Assembly: GCA_002331335.1 (NCBI GenBank)
Contig: DCZO01000019.1
Location: 1-43,226, forward strand
Source: Nitrospira sp. UBA2082
GTDB taxonomy: Bacteria > Nitrospirota > Nitrospiria > Nitrospirales > Nitrospiraceae
Length of the DNA stretch: 43,226 bases
Direction: 5' to 3'
Shown here: positions 17,266-25,826 of the stretch, one piece after another
Layout: the number at the start of each line of letters is the position of its first letter
Numbering within the stretch: position 1 is the stretch's first letter
The notes under the pieces: model-generated
Told to the model about the DNA's origin: nothing
Database searches by the model: none
What the model saw: only the letters and a program-made list of their open reading frames with translations
Program-made: the position numbers and the translations under genes

Positions 17266-17269
17266 TGCT

Positions 17270-18088
17270 TTAAACGATCTTCAACTTGGCGAAGTCGACA
17301 CCCTCCGGAGCCGGAGGCGTTTTGAGCTTCATACTTTTCAAGGCATCGACCATGCGATCTGCCACGATGAGATTGCGGTACCACTTTCGATTGGCCGGAA
17401 CAATATACCAAGGCGCTCGCTCGGTGCTCGTGGCCGAAATCACGTCTTCGAAAGCCTTCTGATAGTCATCCCACAGATTACGCTCCTCAAGATCGCCGGA
17501 ATTCCATTTCCAGCGCTTTTCCGGATCGGCGATGCGGGCCTCCAATCGAAGTTTCTGCTCATCCTTCGATATGTGGAGAAAAATCTTGAGAATGGCGGTG
17601 CCGCTTTCGCTCAGAAGCTCCTCGAATTCTTTGATCTGCTCGAACCGCCGCTTCGCGACTTTGTCGGATACCCATCCGTGCACACGCGTAATCAGAACAT
17701 CCTCATAGTGTGATCGGTTGAAGATACCGATATATCCTTTCGCGGGAACCTCCCGGTGAACGCGCCACAGAAAGTCGCGGGCCAACTCATCTTTGGAGGG
17801 AGCCTTGAAGGCCACAACCTTGCAGCCTTGGGGATTGAGGCCTGACATCACGCTCTTGATCGTCCCATCCTTCCCGCTCGTATCCATACCCTGCAGCACG
17901 ACGAGAAGCGATCGTGTTGCGTTCGCATACAGACGCTCTTGAAGTCCGGCTAGCTCGGCAATGAGCGCGGCCGTTTCCGCCTTCGCCTGCTCTTTGCCTT
18001 GTTCGCTTTTCTTGTAGTCGCCGGTGTCATCTGGATCGTATTGCTTCAGCAACAGCTCCCTGCCCGGCTTCACTGAATATCCTTTCAC
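17270..18088 (-). CDS. Polyphosphate kinase 2 family (polyphosphate:nucleotide phosphotransferase)
   Basis: 272 residues. Walker A GMDTSGKDGT at 67-76, Walker B-like FNRSHYEDVL at 123-132, and KRWKWNSGDLEERNLWDDYQKAFE form the lid region. The sequence MSGLNPQGCKVVAFKAPS and the short, single-domain form fit the PPK2-related subgroup that phosphorylates AMP or ADP with polyphosphate. The GTG start has AAGGGGGA 4 nt upstream. Connects polyphosphate stores to nucleotides, in keeping with the phosphate genes elsewhere in the window, though I see no Pho-type array in front of it. Confidence 0.93.
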   Translation of the reverse strand: MKGYSVKPGRELLLKQYDPDDTGDYKKSEQGKEQAKAETAALIAELAGLQERLYANATRSLLVVLQGMDTSGKDGTIKSVMSGLNPQGCKVVAFKAPSKDELARDFLWRVHREVPAKGYIGIFNRSHYEDVLITRVHGWVSDKVAKRRFEQIKEFEELLSESGTAILKIFLHISKDEQKLRLEARIADPEKRWKWNSGDLEERNLWDDYQKAFEDVISATSTERAPWYIVPANRKWYRNLIVADRMVDALKSMKLKTPPAPEGVDFAKLKIV

Positions 18089-18200
18089 GCTTCCCCCTTA
18101 AGAGCTCGCAGGGCAGGCTCCGCCACCGAGGCGTGAGCATCACCTCAGGACGTTCTCCATGCCGACGCGATTCGCCATCGCATGACGCGCGCGTGGATTC

Positions 18201-19187
18201 CTACGGTTGCTTTGGAACATCCTGCGCACAACGAAAGCCGACATTCGGGTCTTGCTCATTGGGATCGCCCTTGGTTCGAAACGAGGATCGCAGTCGGTAG
18301 GGACTGTTGATATAGGAGCCGCCGCGTTGCACCTTGGCCGTGCCTTCTACAGGTCCACGCGGGTTCATCGCAGGACTCCCGGCAAAATTCAAATAGTAAT
18401 CTTCGCCATACCAATCCATCACCCACTCGTACAGATTCCCCGCCAAATCATATGCACCATAGGGACTTTGCCCCTTATCACGATCGCCGATGATCGCAAT
18501 GGTCTCTTCGCCGCCTTCTTTTAATCCATAGACCGCATGAACCGGCGTCGGTAGATCGTTGCCCCAGGGATAGACCCGCCCATCGGTTCCGCGCGCAGCC
18601 TTTTCCCATTCCGCTTCGGTTGGAAGCCGCTTGCCGGCCCACAAGCAATACCCCATCGCGTCCATCCAACTGACCCAACGCACGGGCCGATCGGCATGCA
18701 CCACGGGCGTGTCCTTGTCTGCAAAACCCCAAGGCGGCTCACTCTGAATTGCCTCAACGAACTTGGCGAATCGCCCGTTTGTCACTTCAAACTTATCGAT
18801 GTAGAAGGCATTCAGTACGACATGATGCACGGGGAATTCGTCTTCATCCCCCTTATCACTTCCCATTGTAAACTCACCGGCAGGCACCAGGACCATCGGC
18901 GCTCCATCCTTTCCCACAATCTCGTGAGGAAATGGAGCCGGATGGTGAGCCCCACTCCCGTTTCCCGAAGGCTTGAGCTTGTCGACCGATTTGGACTCTC
19001 CCTCAGGCGCGCGTGATTTATGTGGAGCCGTGAGCGAATCGGACTTGGTCATTCTTGCCGACGGCGTCGGCGCAGGCCCTTGTCTGACCAGCCAGCTTTC
19101 CCGTGCCAGAGCGAGATACGGATACATCGACACAAGGCACGCGATGATGAGAACGGTGAGAATGGCTTGCCGAACATGCCTGTTCAT
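18201..19187 (-). CDS. SUMF1/formylglycine-generating-enzyme-like domain protein, probably non-catalytic
   Basis: 328 residues: one N-terminal membrane or signal segment (AILTVLIIACLVSMYPYLALA), a linker rich in S/K/P, and a SUMF1 domain (MVLVPAGEFTMGSDKGDEDE; FEVTNGRFAKF; LPTEAEWEKAARGTDGRVYPWGN; YDLAGNLYEWVMDWY; VQRGGSYINSPYRLRSSFRTKGDP; VGFRCA). True formylglycine-generating enzymes carry a Cys pair in the RGGSW-C-YC region; here it reads INSPYRLRSS without Cys, so sulfatase activation is unlikely. Periplasmic structural, sensory or ligand-binding role is inference. No sulfatase nearby. Confidence 0.85.
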   Translation of the reverse strand: MNRHVRQAILTVLIIACLVSMYPYLALARESWLVRQGPAPTPSARMTKSDSLTAPHKSRAPEGESKSVDKLKPSGNGSGAHHPAPFPHEIVGKDGAPMVLVPAGEFTMGSDKGDEDEFPVHHVVLNAFYIDKFEVTNGRFAKFVEAIQSEPPWGFADKDTPVVHADRPVRWVSWMDAMGYCLWAGKRLPTEAEWEKAARGTDGRVYPWGNDLPTPVHAVYGLKEGGEETIAIIGDRDKGQSPYGAYDLAGNLYEWVMDWYGEDYYLNFAGSPAMNPRGPVEGTAKVQRGGSYINSPYRLRSSFRTKGDPNEQDPNVGFRCAQDVPKQP

Positions 19188-19352
19188 TCCCGACAGTCTC
19201 CCGCTGAGAAGGACAACCGAACCAACCCCGTCGGTCTTTCAAGGTACCGAAACCCAACGGACAAATCCAGTACGTTCGCGCCAGAACATGTAGGTGCAGA
19301 TTGTGCGAGCGCAGTTGCGCCGTGACGAGGTCCGGTGTAGCGTACACATCGT

Positions 19353-20222
19353 ATGGAACCACAGGTTGGCTGGATAAACATCGACAGTGCGGTTGTCCTC
19401 GACATTCTCAAGTCGCTCATCGTCCTTATCGCCCTTCTGATCACCCGGACCCTGGTGGTGCGGTGGATCTCCAGAAATCCAACGCTCTCGATGGAGGCCA
19501 AGCGCCGATGGGTTGTCACCACCAGAAACTGGATCGTGTTTGCGTTTCTCATCGGGCTCGTCAGTATCTGGGCACACGAACTGCAGGCGTTTGCCGTATC
19601 ATTGGTGGCATTGGCGGCAGCGCTGGTCTTGGCCACCAAGGAACTTATTCTCTGCTGGAGCGGCGCGGCCTTACGAGTCGGCGGAAAGGTCTACACTGTC
19701 GGGGACCGGGTGCAAATCGCCGGACATCGCGGCGTGGTCCTCGATCACGACGTCTTCGCGACGAAACTCTTGGAAATCGGACCGGGGCAAACGGCGCACC
19801 TCTACACCGGCCGCGTCACCATCTTCCCGAATAGCCTGCTGTTCTCGCATCCCCTGGTCAAAGAGAATCCCGACCAGGAGTATGGCTTATACACACTGGC
19901 CGTTCCCATCAAGACCGACAACAATTGGCAACACGCTGAACAGACATTGCTGCACGCCGCCAAGGAAGAATGCGCACCCTTCATGGAAGAAGCGGTCCGC
20001 CAGATGAAATTGCTGGAACAAACTAATTTGCTCGAGGCGCCGTCGCCGGAACCGCGCATTACCATCCAACTATTGGAGCCGGGCAAGATGCAGTTGGTGT
20101 TGCGCTTCCCTGCCCCTGATCGCGGACGATCCCGCATCGAACAGGCGATCCTGCGCCGGTATCTTACCGAGCAGACTTCGTTCCTCTCAGCCAGGCATGA
20201 CACGCACGAGCCTGACAAATGA
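19353..20222 (+). CDS. Small MscS-type mechanosensitive channel protein
   Basis: 289 residues with three hydrophobic segments (VVLDILKSLIVLIALLITRTLVV; WIVFAFLIGLVSIWA; LQAFAVSLVALAAALVLATKELILCWSGAALR), the last resembling the pore helix TM3. A beta domain follows: KVYTVGDRVQIAGHRGVVLDHDVFATKLLEI and GRVTIFPNSLLFSHPLVK, typical of MscS. The soluble C-terminus is short. Inner-membrane channel opened by tension in hypo-osmotic shock. Starts about 165 bp from the divergent SUMF1 gene and ends in a strong stem-loop. Confidence 0.88.
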   Translation: MEPQVGWINIDSAVVLDILKSLIVLIALLITRTLVVRWISRNPTLSMEAKRRWVVTTRNWIVFAFLIGLVSIWAHELQAFAVSLVALAAALVLATKELILCWSGAALRVGGKVYTVGDRVQIAGHRGVVLDHDVFATKLLEIGPGQTAHLYTGRVTIFPNSLLFSHPLVKENPDQEYGLYTLAVPIKTDNNWQHAEQTLLHAAKEECAPFMEEAVRQMKLLEQTNLLEAPSPEPRITIQLLEPGKMQLVLRFPAPDRGRSRIEQAILRRYLTEQTSFLSARHDTHEPDK

Positions 20223-20263
20223 AACGGGGCTCCCCTCTATTCCTGATCGAGGGGAGCCCCGTT
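20223..20263. terminator. Bidirectional stem-loop between convergent genes
   Basis: 15-bp perfect stem (AACGGGGCTCCCCTC and complement) with an 11-nt loop, right after the MscS stop and 28 nt before the end of the peroxidase gene. The T-run is short in both directions, but position and stem strength support a shared terminator. Confidence 0.7.
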
Positions 20264-20290
20264 AGAAGGATCGCGTAACCCCGCGCCTGC

Positions 20291-21352
20291 TTACTTCGGG
20301 AATGACTTGGGCGCGGACACGTGCTGCCACCCTTCGCCGTTCAGCGTCTGGAGAAACTCCACCAGATCCCGCTTTTCTTGATCCGTCAGCTCCAGCGGGA
20401 TAATGAGATTGTCCTGGTGCGGATTCTTGACGCCACCCTTGTTGTAGAAATCTACGACTTCTGCAAGAGTTTTGAAGCGCCCGTCGTGCATGTAGGGCGC
20501 GCTTCGAGCGATCTCCCGCAAGGTCGGAGTCTTAAAGGCCCCGATCTCTTCCGCATTGCCGGTTACCAGGTAGCGACCGAGATCGACCTTGTTGTCATCC
20601 CAGCCGATGCCGAGATTATGAAACTTCTCGTCGGTGAAGTTGAAGCCAGAATGGCACTTGGTGCACCGCGCCTTCTCACGGAAAAGGACGAGGCCCCTCT
20701 GAGCAGCTTCTGGAATGGCTCCTGCTTCTCCTCCCTGATCGAACCGGTCTGCCGGACTGTTGCCGGAGAGGACCGTGCGCTGGAAGCTGGCGATGGCCAT
20801 GCCCACCCGCTCCGTTGTGATGGTATCATCGCCGAAGACTTGCTTGAAGAGTTTCCGGTAGCCTGGCATTTTCATCATCTTCGCATTCATCACATCGTAG
20901 TTCGCAAAGCCGTGCTCGATCGGATTGGTAAACGGACCAACCGATTGGGCTTCCAATGTCGGAGCCCGGCCGTCCCAAAATTGAACGCTGCTGAACACCC
21001 TGTTGAAAGATGCCGGTGCACTGCGGCCACCCTTCTGGCCTCGGATGCCGGTGGAGACTGGTTTGCCATCCGTAAACGCGAATTTCGCGATATGACAATT
21101 CGCGCAGGCTATCGTGTTGTCCTGCGACAGCCGCTTATCAAAAAACAGCAGCCTGCCTAACTCGACCTTTTCCTTCGTCAAAGGATTGTCGGCCGGGATC
21201 ACGACGGCAGACTCTTCGAGGCCGAAAGGGATCTTGAGCTTATAATTTTCCCCTCGCGTCTCGCCGACCGAAAGCAGCGGCAGGGCCACCGCAACACACA
21301 CCCCTAACATCCCGATCCGTCTTACACGCCCAACCTTCCTGTATTCTCTCAT
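20291..21352 (-). CDS. Di-haem cytochrome c peroxidase (CcpA/MauG family)
   Basis: 353 residues from the ATG at 21352, which has GGGGGA 5 nt upstream (frame opens at 21415). Signal peptide (MLGVCVAVALPLLSVG). Two haem c sites: CANCH at 83-87 and CTKCH at 230-234. LGRLLFFDKRLSQDNTIACANCH, FWDGRAPTLEAQ and FKTPTLREIARSAPYMHDGRFKTLAEVVDFYN are typical of bacterial periplasmic peroxidases. Reduces hydrogen peroxide to water with electrons from cytochrome c. It stands 107 bp downstream of dps and near oxyR, a coherent peroxide-response group. Confidence 0.93.
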   Translation of the reverse strand: MREYRKVGRVRRIGMLGVCVAVALPLLSVGETRGENYKLKIPFGLEESAVVIPADNPLTKEKVELGRLLFFDKRLSQDNTIACANCHIAKFAFTDGKPVSTGIRGQKGGRSAPASFNRVFSSVQFWDGRAPTLEAQSVGPFTNPIEHGFANYDVMNAKMMKMPGYRKLFKQVFGDDTITTERVGMAIASFQRTVLSGNSPADRFDQGGEAGAIPEAAQRGLVLFREKARCTKCHSGFNFTDEKFHNLGIGWDDNKVDLGRYLVTGNAEEIGAFKTPTLREIARSAPYMHDGRFKTLAEVVDFYNKGGVKNPHQDNLIIPLELTDQEKRDLVEFLQTLNGEGWQHVSAPKSFPK

Positions 21353-21459
21353 CACATCCCCCTTTCGGCATTCGTATGTATATGATGTCCTGACCGCCTC
21401 TTTATCCTGCCGCACTTACTAGGTCTGACAGGATATGACGCCCTCCTAACCGAAACCCG

Positions 21460-21972
21460 CTACTCCAGTAAACTGCGGAGCATCCACGCCGTCTTCTCAT
21501 GTACCTGCATACGTTGAGTGAGAAGATCGATCGTCACCTGATCGGAAGCCTTTTCGGCCGTCGAAAATACATTCCGTGCGGTTCGCACCAACGATTCCTG
21601 TCCATCGACCAGTTGGCGAATCATGTCTTCTGCTCGAGGCACACCCGAGGCTTCTGCAATGGACGACAGCTTCGAAAACTCGGCATAGCTCCCCGGCGCC
21701 GGATGTCCCAGGGCCCGAATGCGCTCCGCTAGCAAATCCACGGCGAGCGCCAGCTCGTTGTATTGCTGCTCAAACATAAGATGAAGCGTCTGGAACATCG
21801 GTCCCGTGACATTCCAATGGAAGTTATGCGTCTTGAGATAGAGCGTATAGGTATCGGCCAGCACCTTCGCCAACCCCTCGGCGATTGCTTTCCGCTGTGC
21901 CGGTTCGATTCCGAGATCGATCTGCAGACCGTTCCCGCCCCCTGTTTTTCCCGTACTTCCTGCTTTTCCCAT
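21460..21972 (-). CDS. dps: Dps family ferritin-like DNA-protection protein
   Basis: 170 residues. Ferroxidase residues match the family: H52 (HNFHWNVTG), H64, E68 (LHLMFEQQYNE), D79 and E83 (AVDLLAERI). The N-terminus is Gly/Lys-rich (GKAGSTGKTGGGNG), which may contact DNA. ATG with AAGGAAGG 5 nt upstream. Stores iron using peroxide and shields DNA. Transcribed divergently from oxyR, whose product normally activates dps; I could not find a clean OxyR box by eye. Confidence 0.94.
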   Translation of the reverse strand: MGKAGSTGKTGGGNGLQIDLGIEPAQRKAIAEGLAKVLADTYTLYLKTHNFHWNVTGPMFQTLHLMFEQQYNELALAVDLLAERIRALGHPAPGSYAEFSKLSSIAEASGVPRAEDMIRQLVDGQESLVRTARNVFSTAEKASDQVTIDLLTQRMQVHEKTAWMLRSLLE

Positions 21973-22092
21973 GGTTTCCTTCCTTCGGCAAAGCCCCGTT
22001 TCCTAGCTTGCCGATCTTCTCATATCATGACTCCTACCATTGACTCAATCGGCAGGTAATCTCGAAGTTGTTCCTCCCTGGAAAGGCCACTA

Positions 22093-22152
22093 CTATCTTT
22101 TGTGGGCAACGCGATCGTATTGGCGCCGGCACTCCCGACACGCAACACTCAT
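22093..22152 (-). CDS. Possible 19-residue CxxC peptide or remnant
   Basis: ATG with GGAGG 5 nt upstream, reading MSVACRECRRQYDRVAHKR then TAG. One CxxC pair and many basic residues recall half of a zinc ribbon. Could be a leader peptide of dps, a truncated zinc-ribbon gene, or chance. Confidence 0.25.
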   Translation of the reverse strand: MSVACRECRRQYDRVAHKR

Positions 22153-22220
22153 AACATCCTCCATATTGTTAGAGACATGCCGCGAATCTCCGCGCGCTTC
22201 ATTCCAAAGGTAACCGGCCC

Positions 22221-22249
22221 TTGACTATTAGTCCAATTAATATTATATG
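22221..22249 (+). promoter_or_regulatory. Sigma-70-type promoter of oxyR
   Basis: TTGACT (22221-22226), 17-nt spacer, TATATG (22244-22249). The predicted transcript starts near 22256, which rules out the upstream TTG start and supports the ATG at 22290. Confidence 0.5.
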
Positions 22250-22289
22250 CCTCAATCATAAGTACATCTTATTGCCTGAGAGGCAGGAC

Positions 22290-23198
22290 ATGACTCTGAC
22301 GGAACTGCAATACATCGTCGCAGCGGCTCAAGAACGTCACTTCGGCCGTGCGGCCGAGCGAGTCTTTGTCACACAACCGGCCCTGAGTCTTGCGATCAAG
22401 AAGCTGGAGGAAGAGTTGGGCTTGACAATTTTTGATCGGCGCCAAAACCGGATCGAACTGACGGCGATCGGGAAGCAGATCGTCCATCAGGCTCAGCGCG
22501 TGCTGGAAGAAGCGGAACAAATTAAGTTCCTCGCGACTCAAGGCAAAGATCATTTGAACGGCCCTTTGCGGCTCGGTGTCATCGCGACCGTCGGGCCCTA
22601 TATCTTGCCGGACCTGGTTCCGCAGTTGAGCGCACGCGCACCCAAAATGCCGCTGGAGCTGGAAGAAAACCTGACACTTAATTTGACCGGCATGCTGAAA
22701 AACGGCAAACTGGACGTGATCATGATCGCTCTGCCCTTCGACGAGCCGGCAATCATCACCCAGGCCCTGTACGACGAACCGTTCAAAGTGCTGGTTCCGA
22801 CCGGGCATCCCTGGCAGAAAAAGAAACTGATCGATTCACGGCAATTGGGATCAGAAAAGGTGCTCCTGCCGCACGCAGGCCACTGTTTTCGGCAACAGGT
22901 TCTGGACGCCTGTCCCGAACTCAGCCGATCGGACGCCGAAGGCTGGCAAGGCAATTCTCTGGAGACGATCAGGCAGATGGTCGCTTCAGGTCTGGGCATC
23001 ACCGTGATGCCTTCCAGCGCCCTCACGCCGAAATACGACAGCGCTCGGTTGGTCGCCATTAGCCTGGCGAAACCAGTGCCCGGTCGTCGAATTGGACTCG
23101 CCTGGCGGCGCGGCTTCACACGGCCCCGCGTCATCGACACCATTCGCGATGCCGTCCACGCGCTCAAGATACCCGGCTTGACGATGGTGACGCACTGA
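22290..23198 (+). CDS. oxyR: Hydrogen-peroxide sensor OxyR (LysR family)
   Basis: 302 residues from the ATG at 22290 (GAGG upstream). N-terminal winged helix (MTLTELQYIVAAAQERHFGRAAERVFVTQPALSLAIKKLE). The two redox cysteines fall at C199 and C208 (HAGHCFRQQVLDAC), exactly the numbering of the E. coli sensor disulfide, so peroxide sensing is well supported rather than a generic LysR role. Divergent from dps and the cytochrome peroxidase, the expected targets. Likely autoregulated from the AT-rich region before it. Confidence 0.95.
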   Translation: MTLTELQYIVAAAQERHFGRAAERVFVTQPALSLAIKKLEEELGLTIFDRRQNRIELTAIGKQIVHQAQRVLEEAEQIKFLATQGKDHLNGPLRLGVIATVGPYILPDLVPQLSARAPKMPLELEENLTLNLTGMLKNGKLDVIMIALPFDEPAIITQALYDEPFKVLVPTGHPWQKKKLIDSRQLGSEKVLLPHAGHCFRQQVLDACPELSRSDAEGWQGNSLETIRQMVASGLGITVMPSSALTPKYDSARLVAISLAKPVPGRRIGLAWRRGFTRPRVIDTIRDAVHALKIPGLTMVTH

Positions 23199-23256
23199 GG
23201 CACGCCCGCTTGTTGCCCTCTCCCGCTTTTGCTAGGATGCGCTCGCCTAACCTCAC

Positions 23257-24030
23257 ATGAAAATCGCTACGTTCAACGTCAACTCGCTCCGCAAACGCCT
23301 CCCCATCGTGCTGGAGTGGCTCGACCGCCAGAAGCCCGATGTCCTCTGCCTCCAAGAAACGAAAGTGCAAGATAGTGAGTTTCCGCTACTGGCCTTGACA
23401 CCGTCCGGCTATGAAATCACCTACCGCGGCATGAAGTCGTACAACGGGGTGGCCATTCTCAGTCGCAAAAAACCCGAGGCGGTGTTTTATGGATTCGACG
23501 ACGGAGGAGAACCGGAGGACGCCCGCTTGCTCAGAGTCGTGATCGACGGCATTCCCATCGTGAATACCTACGTGCCGCAGGGCTTTGAGATCGACTCGCC
23601 GAAGTACGCCTACAAATTGGAATGGTACGACCGGTTGCGGAAATATTTCGACAAGCACCTTGTACCACAAGCGCCAGCGATTTGGTGCGGAGACATGAAC
23701 GTAGCGCCTCGGCCAATGGACGTGCACAGCCCGGAAAAACACCTGAACCACGTCTGCTACCATGAAGCGGCCCGTAAGGCGTATGAACAGACGCTTGCGT
23801 GGGGATTCCAAGACGTATTTGTGAAATTGTATCCGACACGGCAACAATACACGTTCTGGGACTATCGGGCGCCGGGTTCGCTGGAGGCCAACAAAGGATG
23901 GAGGATCGACCACATTCTCTCGACAAGGCCGCTGGCGGAGAAATGTGTGCGGGCTGATGTGGACGTCGGGCCGCGGCGAGCAAAAGACCCCTCAGATCAT
24001 ACCTTTCTCTGGGCGGAGTTTTCGATCTGA
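23257..24030 (+). CDS. xth: Exodeoxyribonuclease III
   Basis: 257 residues, full length. Motifs of the ExoIII/APE family are intact: MKIATFNVNSLRKRL, DVLCLQETKV (catalytic Glu), YVPQG, CGDMNVAPRPMDVH (Asp/Asn), WRIDHILS and DPSDHTFLWAEF (the catalytic D and H at the end). Repairs abasic and oxidised 3' ends in DNA. It follows oxyR by 58 bp on the same strand, fitting a peroxide-defence group. Confidence 0.95.
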   Translation: MKIATFNVNSLRKRLPIVLEWLDRQKPDVLCLQETKVQDSEFPLLALTPSGYEITYRGMKSYNGVAILSRKKPEAVFYGFDDGGEPEDARLLRVVIDGIPIVNTYVPQGFEIDSPKYAYKLEWYDRLRKYFDKHLVPQAPAIWCGDMNVAPRPMDVHSPEKHLNHVCYHEAARKAYEQTLAWGFQDVFVKLYPTRQQYTFWDYRAPGSLEANKGWRIDHILSTRPLAEKCVRADVDVGPRRAKDPSDHTFLWAEFSI

Positions 24031-24118
24031 CCACGCACGCGACGCCCACTCCCCGCCCCATCCGATCACACGCCTAACCATGCCCGTGATCGGACGGAAC
24101 CGACACAACGCATATGCC

Positions 24119-24289
24119 TTACGCAGCTTGGAGCACCGCAGCTTTTTCCCGAAGATGATTGAGGCGATTCTTCAACAGCAACGGATCGAGGATCAGTCCG
24201 CAATTGATGCATCGATGAATGATCGTGCCGGGCGACAGTTCCGGTTGCCGCTCTTCGATCATAAGGCCTCTGCACTTTTGACAGGTCAT
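24119..24289 (-). CDS. 56-residue zinc-ribbon protein
   Basis: Starts MTCQKCRGLMIEE and carries a second CxxC in HRCINCGLILDPLLLKNR, giving a CxxC-N23-CxxC zinc ribbon with a basic helical tail (NRLNHLREKAAVLQAA). AGGAGG is 6 nt upstream of the ATG. It is clearly related to the 80-residue protein at 29590-29832 (CVRCAG... RCIHCGDILDRIIAHNRL). A three-half-site Pho-type array in its direction lies at 24390-24362 with TACCGT 10 nt later. Function unknown; nucleic-acid or protein binding is the usual role of such ribbons. Confidence 0.75.
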   Translation of the reverse strand: MTCQKCRGLMIEERQPELSPGTIIHRCINCGLILDPLLLKNRLNHLREKAAVLQAA

Positions 24290-24345
24290 GGATTACCTCC
24301 TGCTCCCATGGCTCATGCTATTGAATCCCCTTGAACATGGAGGGC

Positions 24346-24390
24346 ACGGTAACATCGTGAGATTAAACCCGTGTTAACAGGCAGTTAAAA
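24346..24390 (-). promoter_or_regulatory. Candidate Pho-type half-site array, zinc-ribbon gene or divergent flavoprotein gene
   Basis: Minus strand: TTTTAAC (24390-24384), TGTTAAC (24379-24373), GTTTAAT (24368-24362), each 11 bp apart, then 10 nt to TACCGT (24351-24346). Because GTTAAC is palindromic the plus strand also reads in phase: GATTAAA (24361), TGTTAAC (24372), AGTTAAA (24383). On the plus strand no -10 fits and the array abuts the GTG at 24391, so the zinc-ribbon gene is the better target. Confidence 0.45.
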
Positions 24391-25683
24391 GTGTCTAATG
24401 TGGAGGCATCCGGTGCCTGCGATGTCGCTGTCGTCGGTGCTGGCGCGGCAGGGCTGACCGCCTCGATTGTCGCGGGAGAACGTGCTGGGGGTAAGACGGG
24501 ACGCAGCATCGTGCTGCTGGACGGCGCGAACCGCATCGGCGCGAAGATCCTCGTCTCGGGCGGCGGGCGCTGCAACGTCACACATGACGCCGTCACGCCG
24601 AGCGACTACTTCGGGAATCGCCGCATTATCAAAAACGTGCTGGCTGCATTCTCCGCAGCAGACACCGTCGAGTGGTTCGCCTCGATGGGCGTCACGCTCA
24701 AACGCGAAGACACCGGCAAACTGTTTCCCGTCACCGACACAGCCAGAACAGTGCTCACCGCACTGGTGACGCGAGCCCGCACGCTAGGCATCACCATCCG
24801 GACCGGCCATCGCGTGTCAGGTCTGGAGAAGTCCGTGAGCGCTGGCTTCGTCCTCCGGCACAGCCATGGCTCTCTCAACGCGAAGAACGTTATCCTGGCG
24901 ACCGGCGGCCGGTCGATTCCAAGATCCGGAAGCGATGGATTCGGATACAGCCTGGCCCGTCGGCTTGGCCATTCTGTCACGACCACCGTTCCAGCGCTCG
25001 TGCCGCTGGTGCTCGATGCCCAAATGTTTCACCAATCGCTCTCCGGCCTCTCGCAGGAGATCACGATGACGACGACCGTCAATGGACACACCGCTGATAC
25101 GCGGAGCGGCAGTTTGCTCTGGACACACTTCGGGATTAGCGGTCCCGTCGTCATGGATGCCAGCCGGTTCTGGACTCTCGCTCGTGAGCGAGGAGAGGAC
25201 GCCTTCGTCCACGCGAACTTCCTGCCTGGCCAGACACCAGAGCAGGTGCGTGCGTGGTTCGTGCATGAGGCTTCCCATCGCCCACGCCGATCGCTTGTCA
25301 ACACGTTGGCCTTGCGTGTCCCCGAACGGTTTGCCGAAGTACTCTGCCGGCACGCCGGATGCTCCCCGCAACAGGCCGTCGCACAAGTCTGCCGAGCCGA
25401 CCGAGAACGGCTGATTGCCGCGCTCACAAAATTGGCGCTGCCCATCGAACGAGAGCGCGGCTGGAACTACGCGGAAGTGACGGCCGGCGGCGTGCCGCTG
25501 GAAGAGATCGACTACCGGACGATGGAGTCGAAGCTTGTGCCCGGCTTGTATCTCGTCGGCGAGATCCTCGATTGTGACGGGCGCATCGGCGGCTTCAACT
25601 TCCAATGGGCCTGGACCACGGGCTTCTTGGCGGGGAGAGCCGCTGCCGGCCTCGGACCTCGAAGAGGGCACCATGTGGCCTGA
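24391..25683 (+). CDS. BaiN/HI0933 (YhiN)-family NAD(P)/FAD-dependent oxidoreductase
   Basis: 430 residues. N-terminal Rossmann fold for FAD (CDVAVVGAGAAGLTASI), then the family's own KILVSGGGRCNVTHD, GKLFPVTDTARTVL, ATGGRSIPRSGSDGFGYSLARRLGH, LLWTHFGISGPVVMDASR, and the end TAGGVPLEEIDYRTMESKLVPGLYLVGEILDCDGRIGGFNFQWAWTTG split over the last 60 residues. Members are often annotated as aminoacetone oxidase or flavoprotein; the true substrate is unknown. GTG start directly at the end of a Pho-type half-site array and without a ribosome site, so the start or promoter use is uncertain. Confidence 0.9.
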   Translation: MSNVEASGACDVAVVGAGAAGLTASIVAGERAGGKTGRSIVLLDGANRIGAKILVSGGGRCNVTHDAVTPSDYFGNRRIIKNVLAAFSAADTVEWFASMGVTLKREDTGKLFPVTDTARTVLTALVTRARTLGITIRTGHRVSGLEKSVSAGFVLRHSHGSLNAKNVILATGGRSIPRSGSDGFGYSLARRLGHSVTTTVPALVPLVLDAQMFHQSLSGLSQEITMTTTVNGHTADTRSGSLLWTHFGISGPVVMDASRFWTLARERGEDAFVHANFLPGQTPEQVRAWFVHEASHRPRRSLVNTLALRVPERFAEVLCRHAGCSPQQAVAQVCRADRERLIAALTKLALPIERERGWNYAEVTAGGVPLEEIDYRTMESKLVPGLYLVGEILDCDGRIGGFNFQWAWTTGFLAGRAAAGLGPRRGHHVA

Positions 25684-25718
25684 CGTGCGATCCGCCATCT
25701 TTCAATCATAGCCCCAAT

Positions 25719-25763
25719 CCGTTACACAATCGTAATCAAACCGTAACATGCGGCAGGTATTAT
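25719..25763 (+). promoter_or_regulatory. Pho-type promoter of the response-regulator gene
   Basis: Half-sites CCGTTAC (25719), TCGTAAT (25730) and CCGTAAC (25741), 11 bp apart with 4-nt spacers, then exactly 10 nt to TATTAT (25758-25763, 5 of 6 to the -10 consensus). This is the geometry of PhoB-activated promoters. Transcript start near 25770, leaving a leader of about 57 nt to the ATG at 25827. Confidence 0.65.
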
Positions 25764-25826
25764 GTTGGCGGAATGAGTGTCCAATCAGCCGGTCTTGATG
25801 CGCCACACCGGTTTCATGGTGGGAAC

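Larger units (their letters stand above)
21973..22289. other. dps-oxyR divergent intergenic region
   Basis: 317 bp holding the oxyR promoter (22221-22249), a possible 19-codon minus-strand frame with a CxxC motif (22093-22152), and AT-rich sequence before oxyR where LysR-type binding is expected. No full ATAG-N7-CTAT-type OxyR box could be read with confidence. Confidence 0.5.

Noticed and set aside
22208..22225. Two in-phase Pho-like half-sites (AGGTAAC, CCTTGAC) before oxyR
   Set aside because: Only two sites, the second being the -35 of the oxyR promoter. Shows that two-site matches occur by chance, so I required three or more elsewhere.
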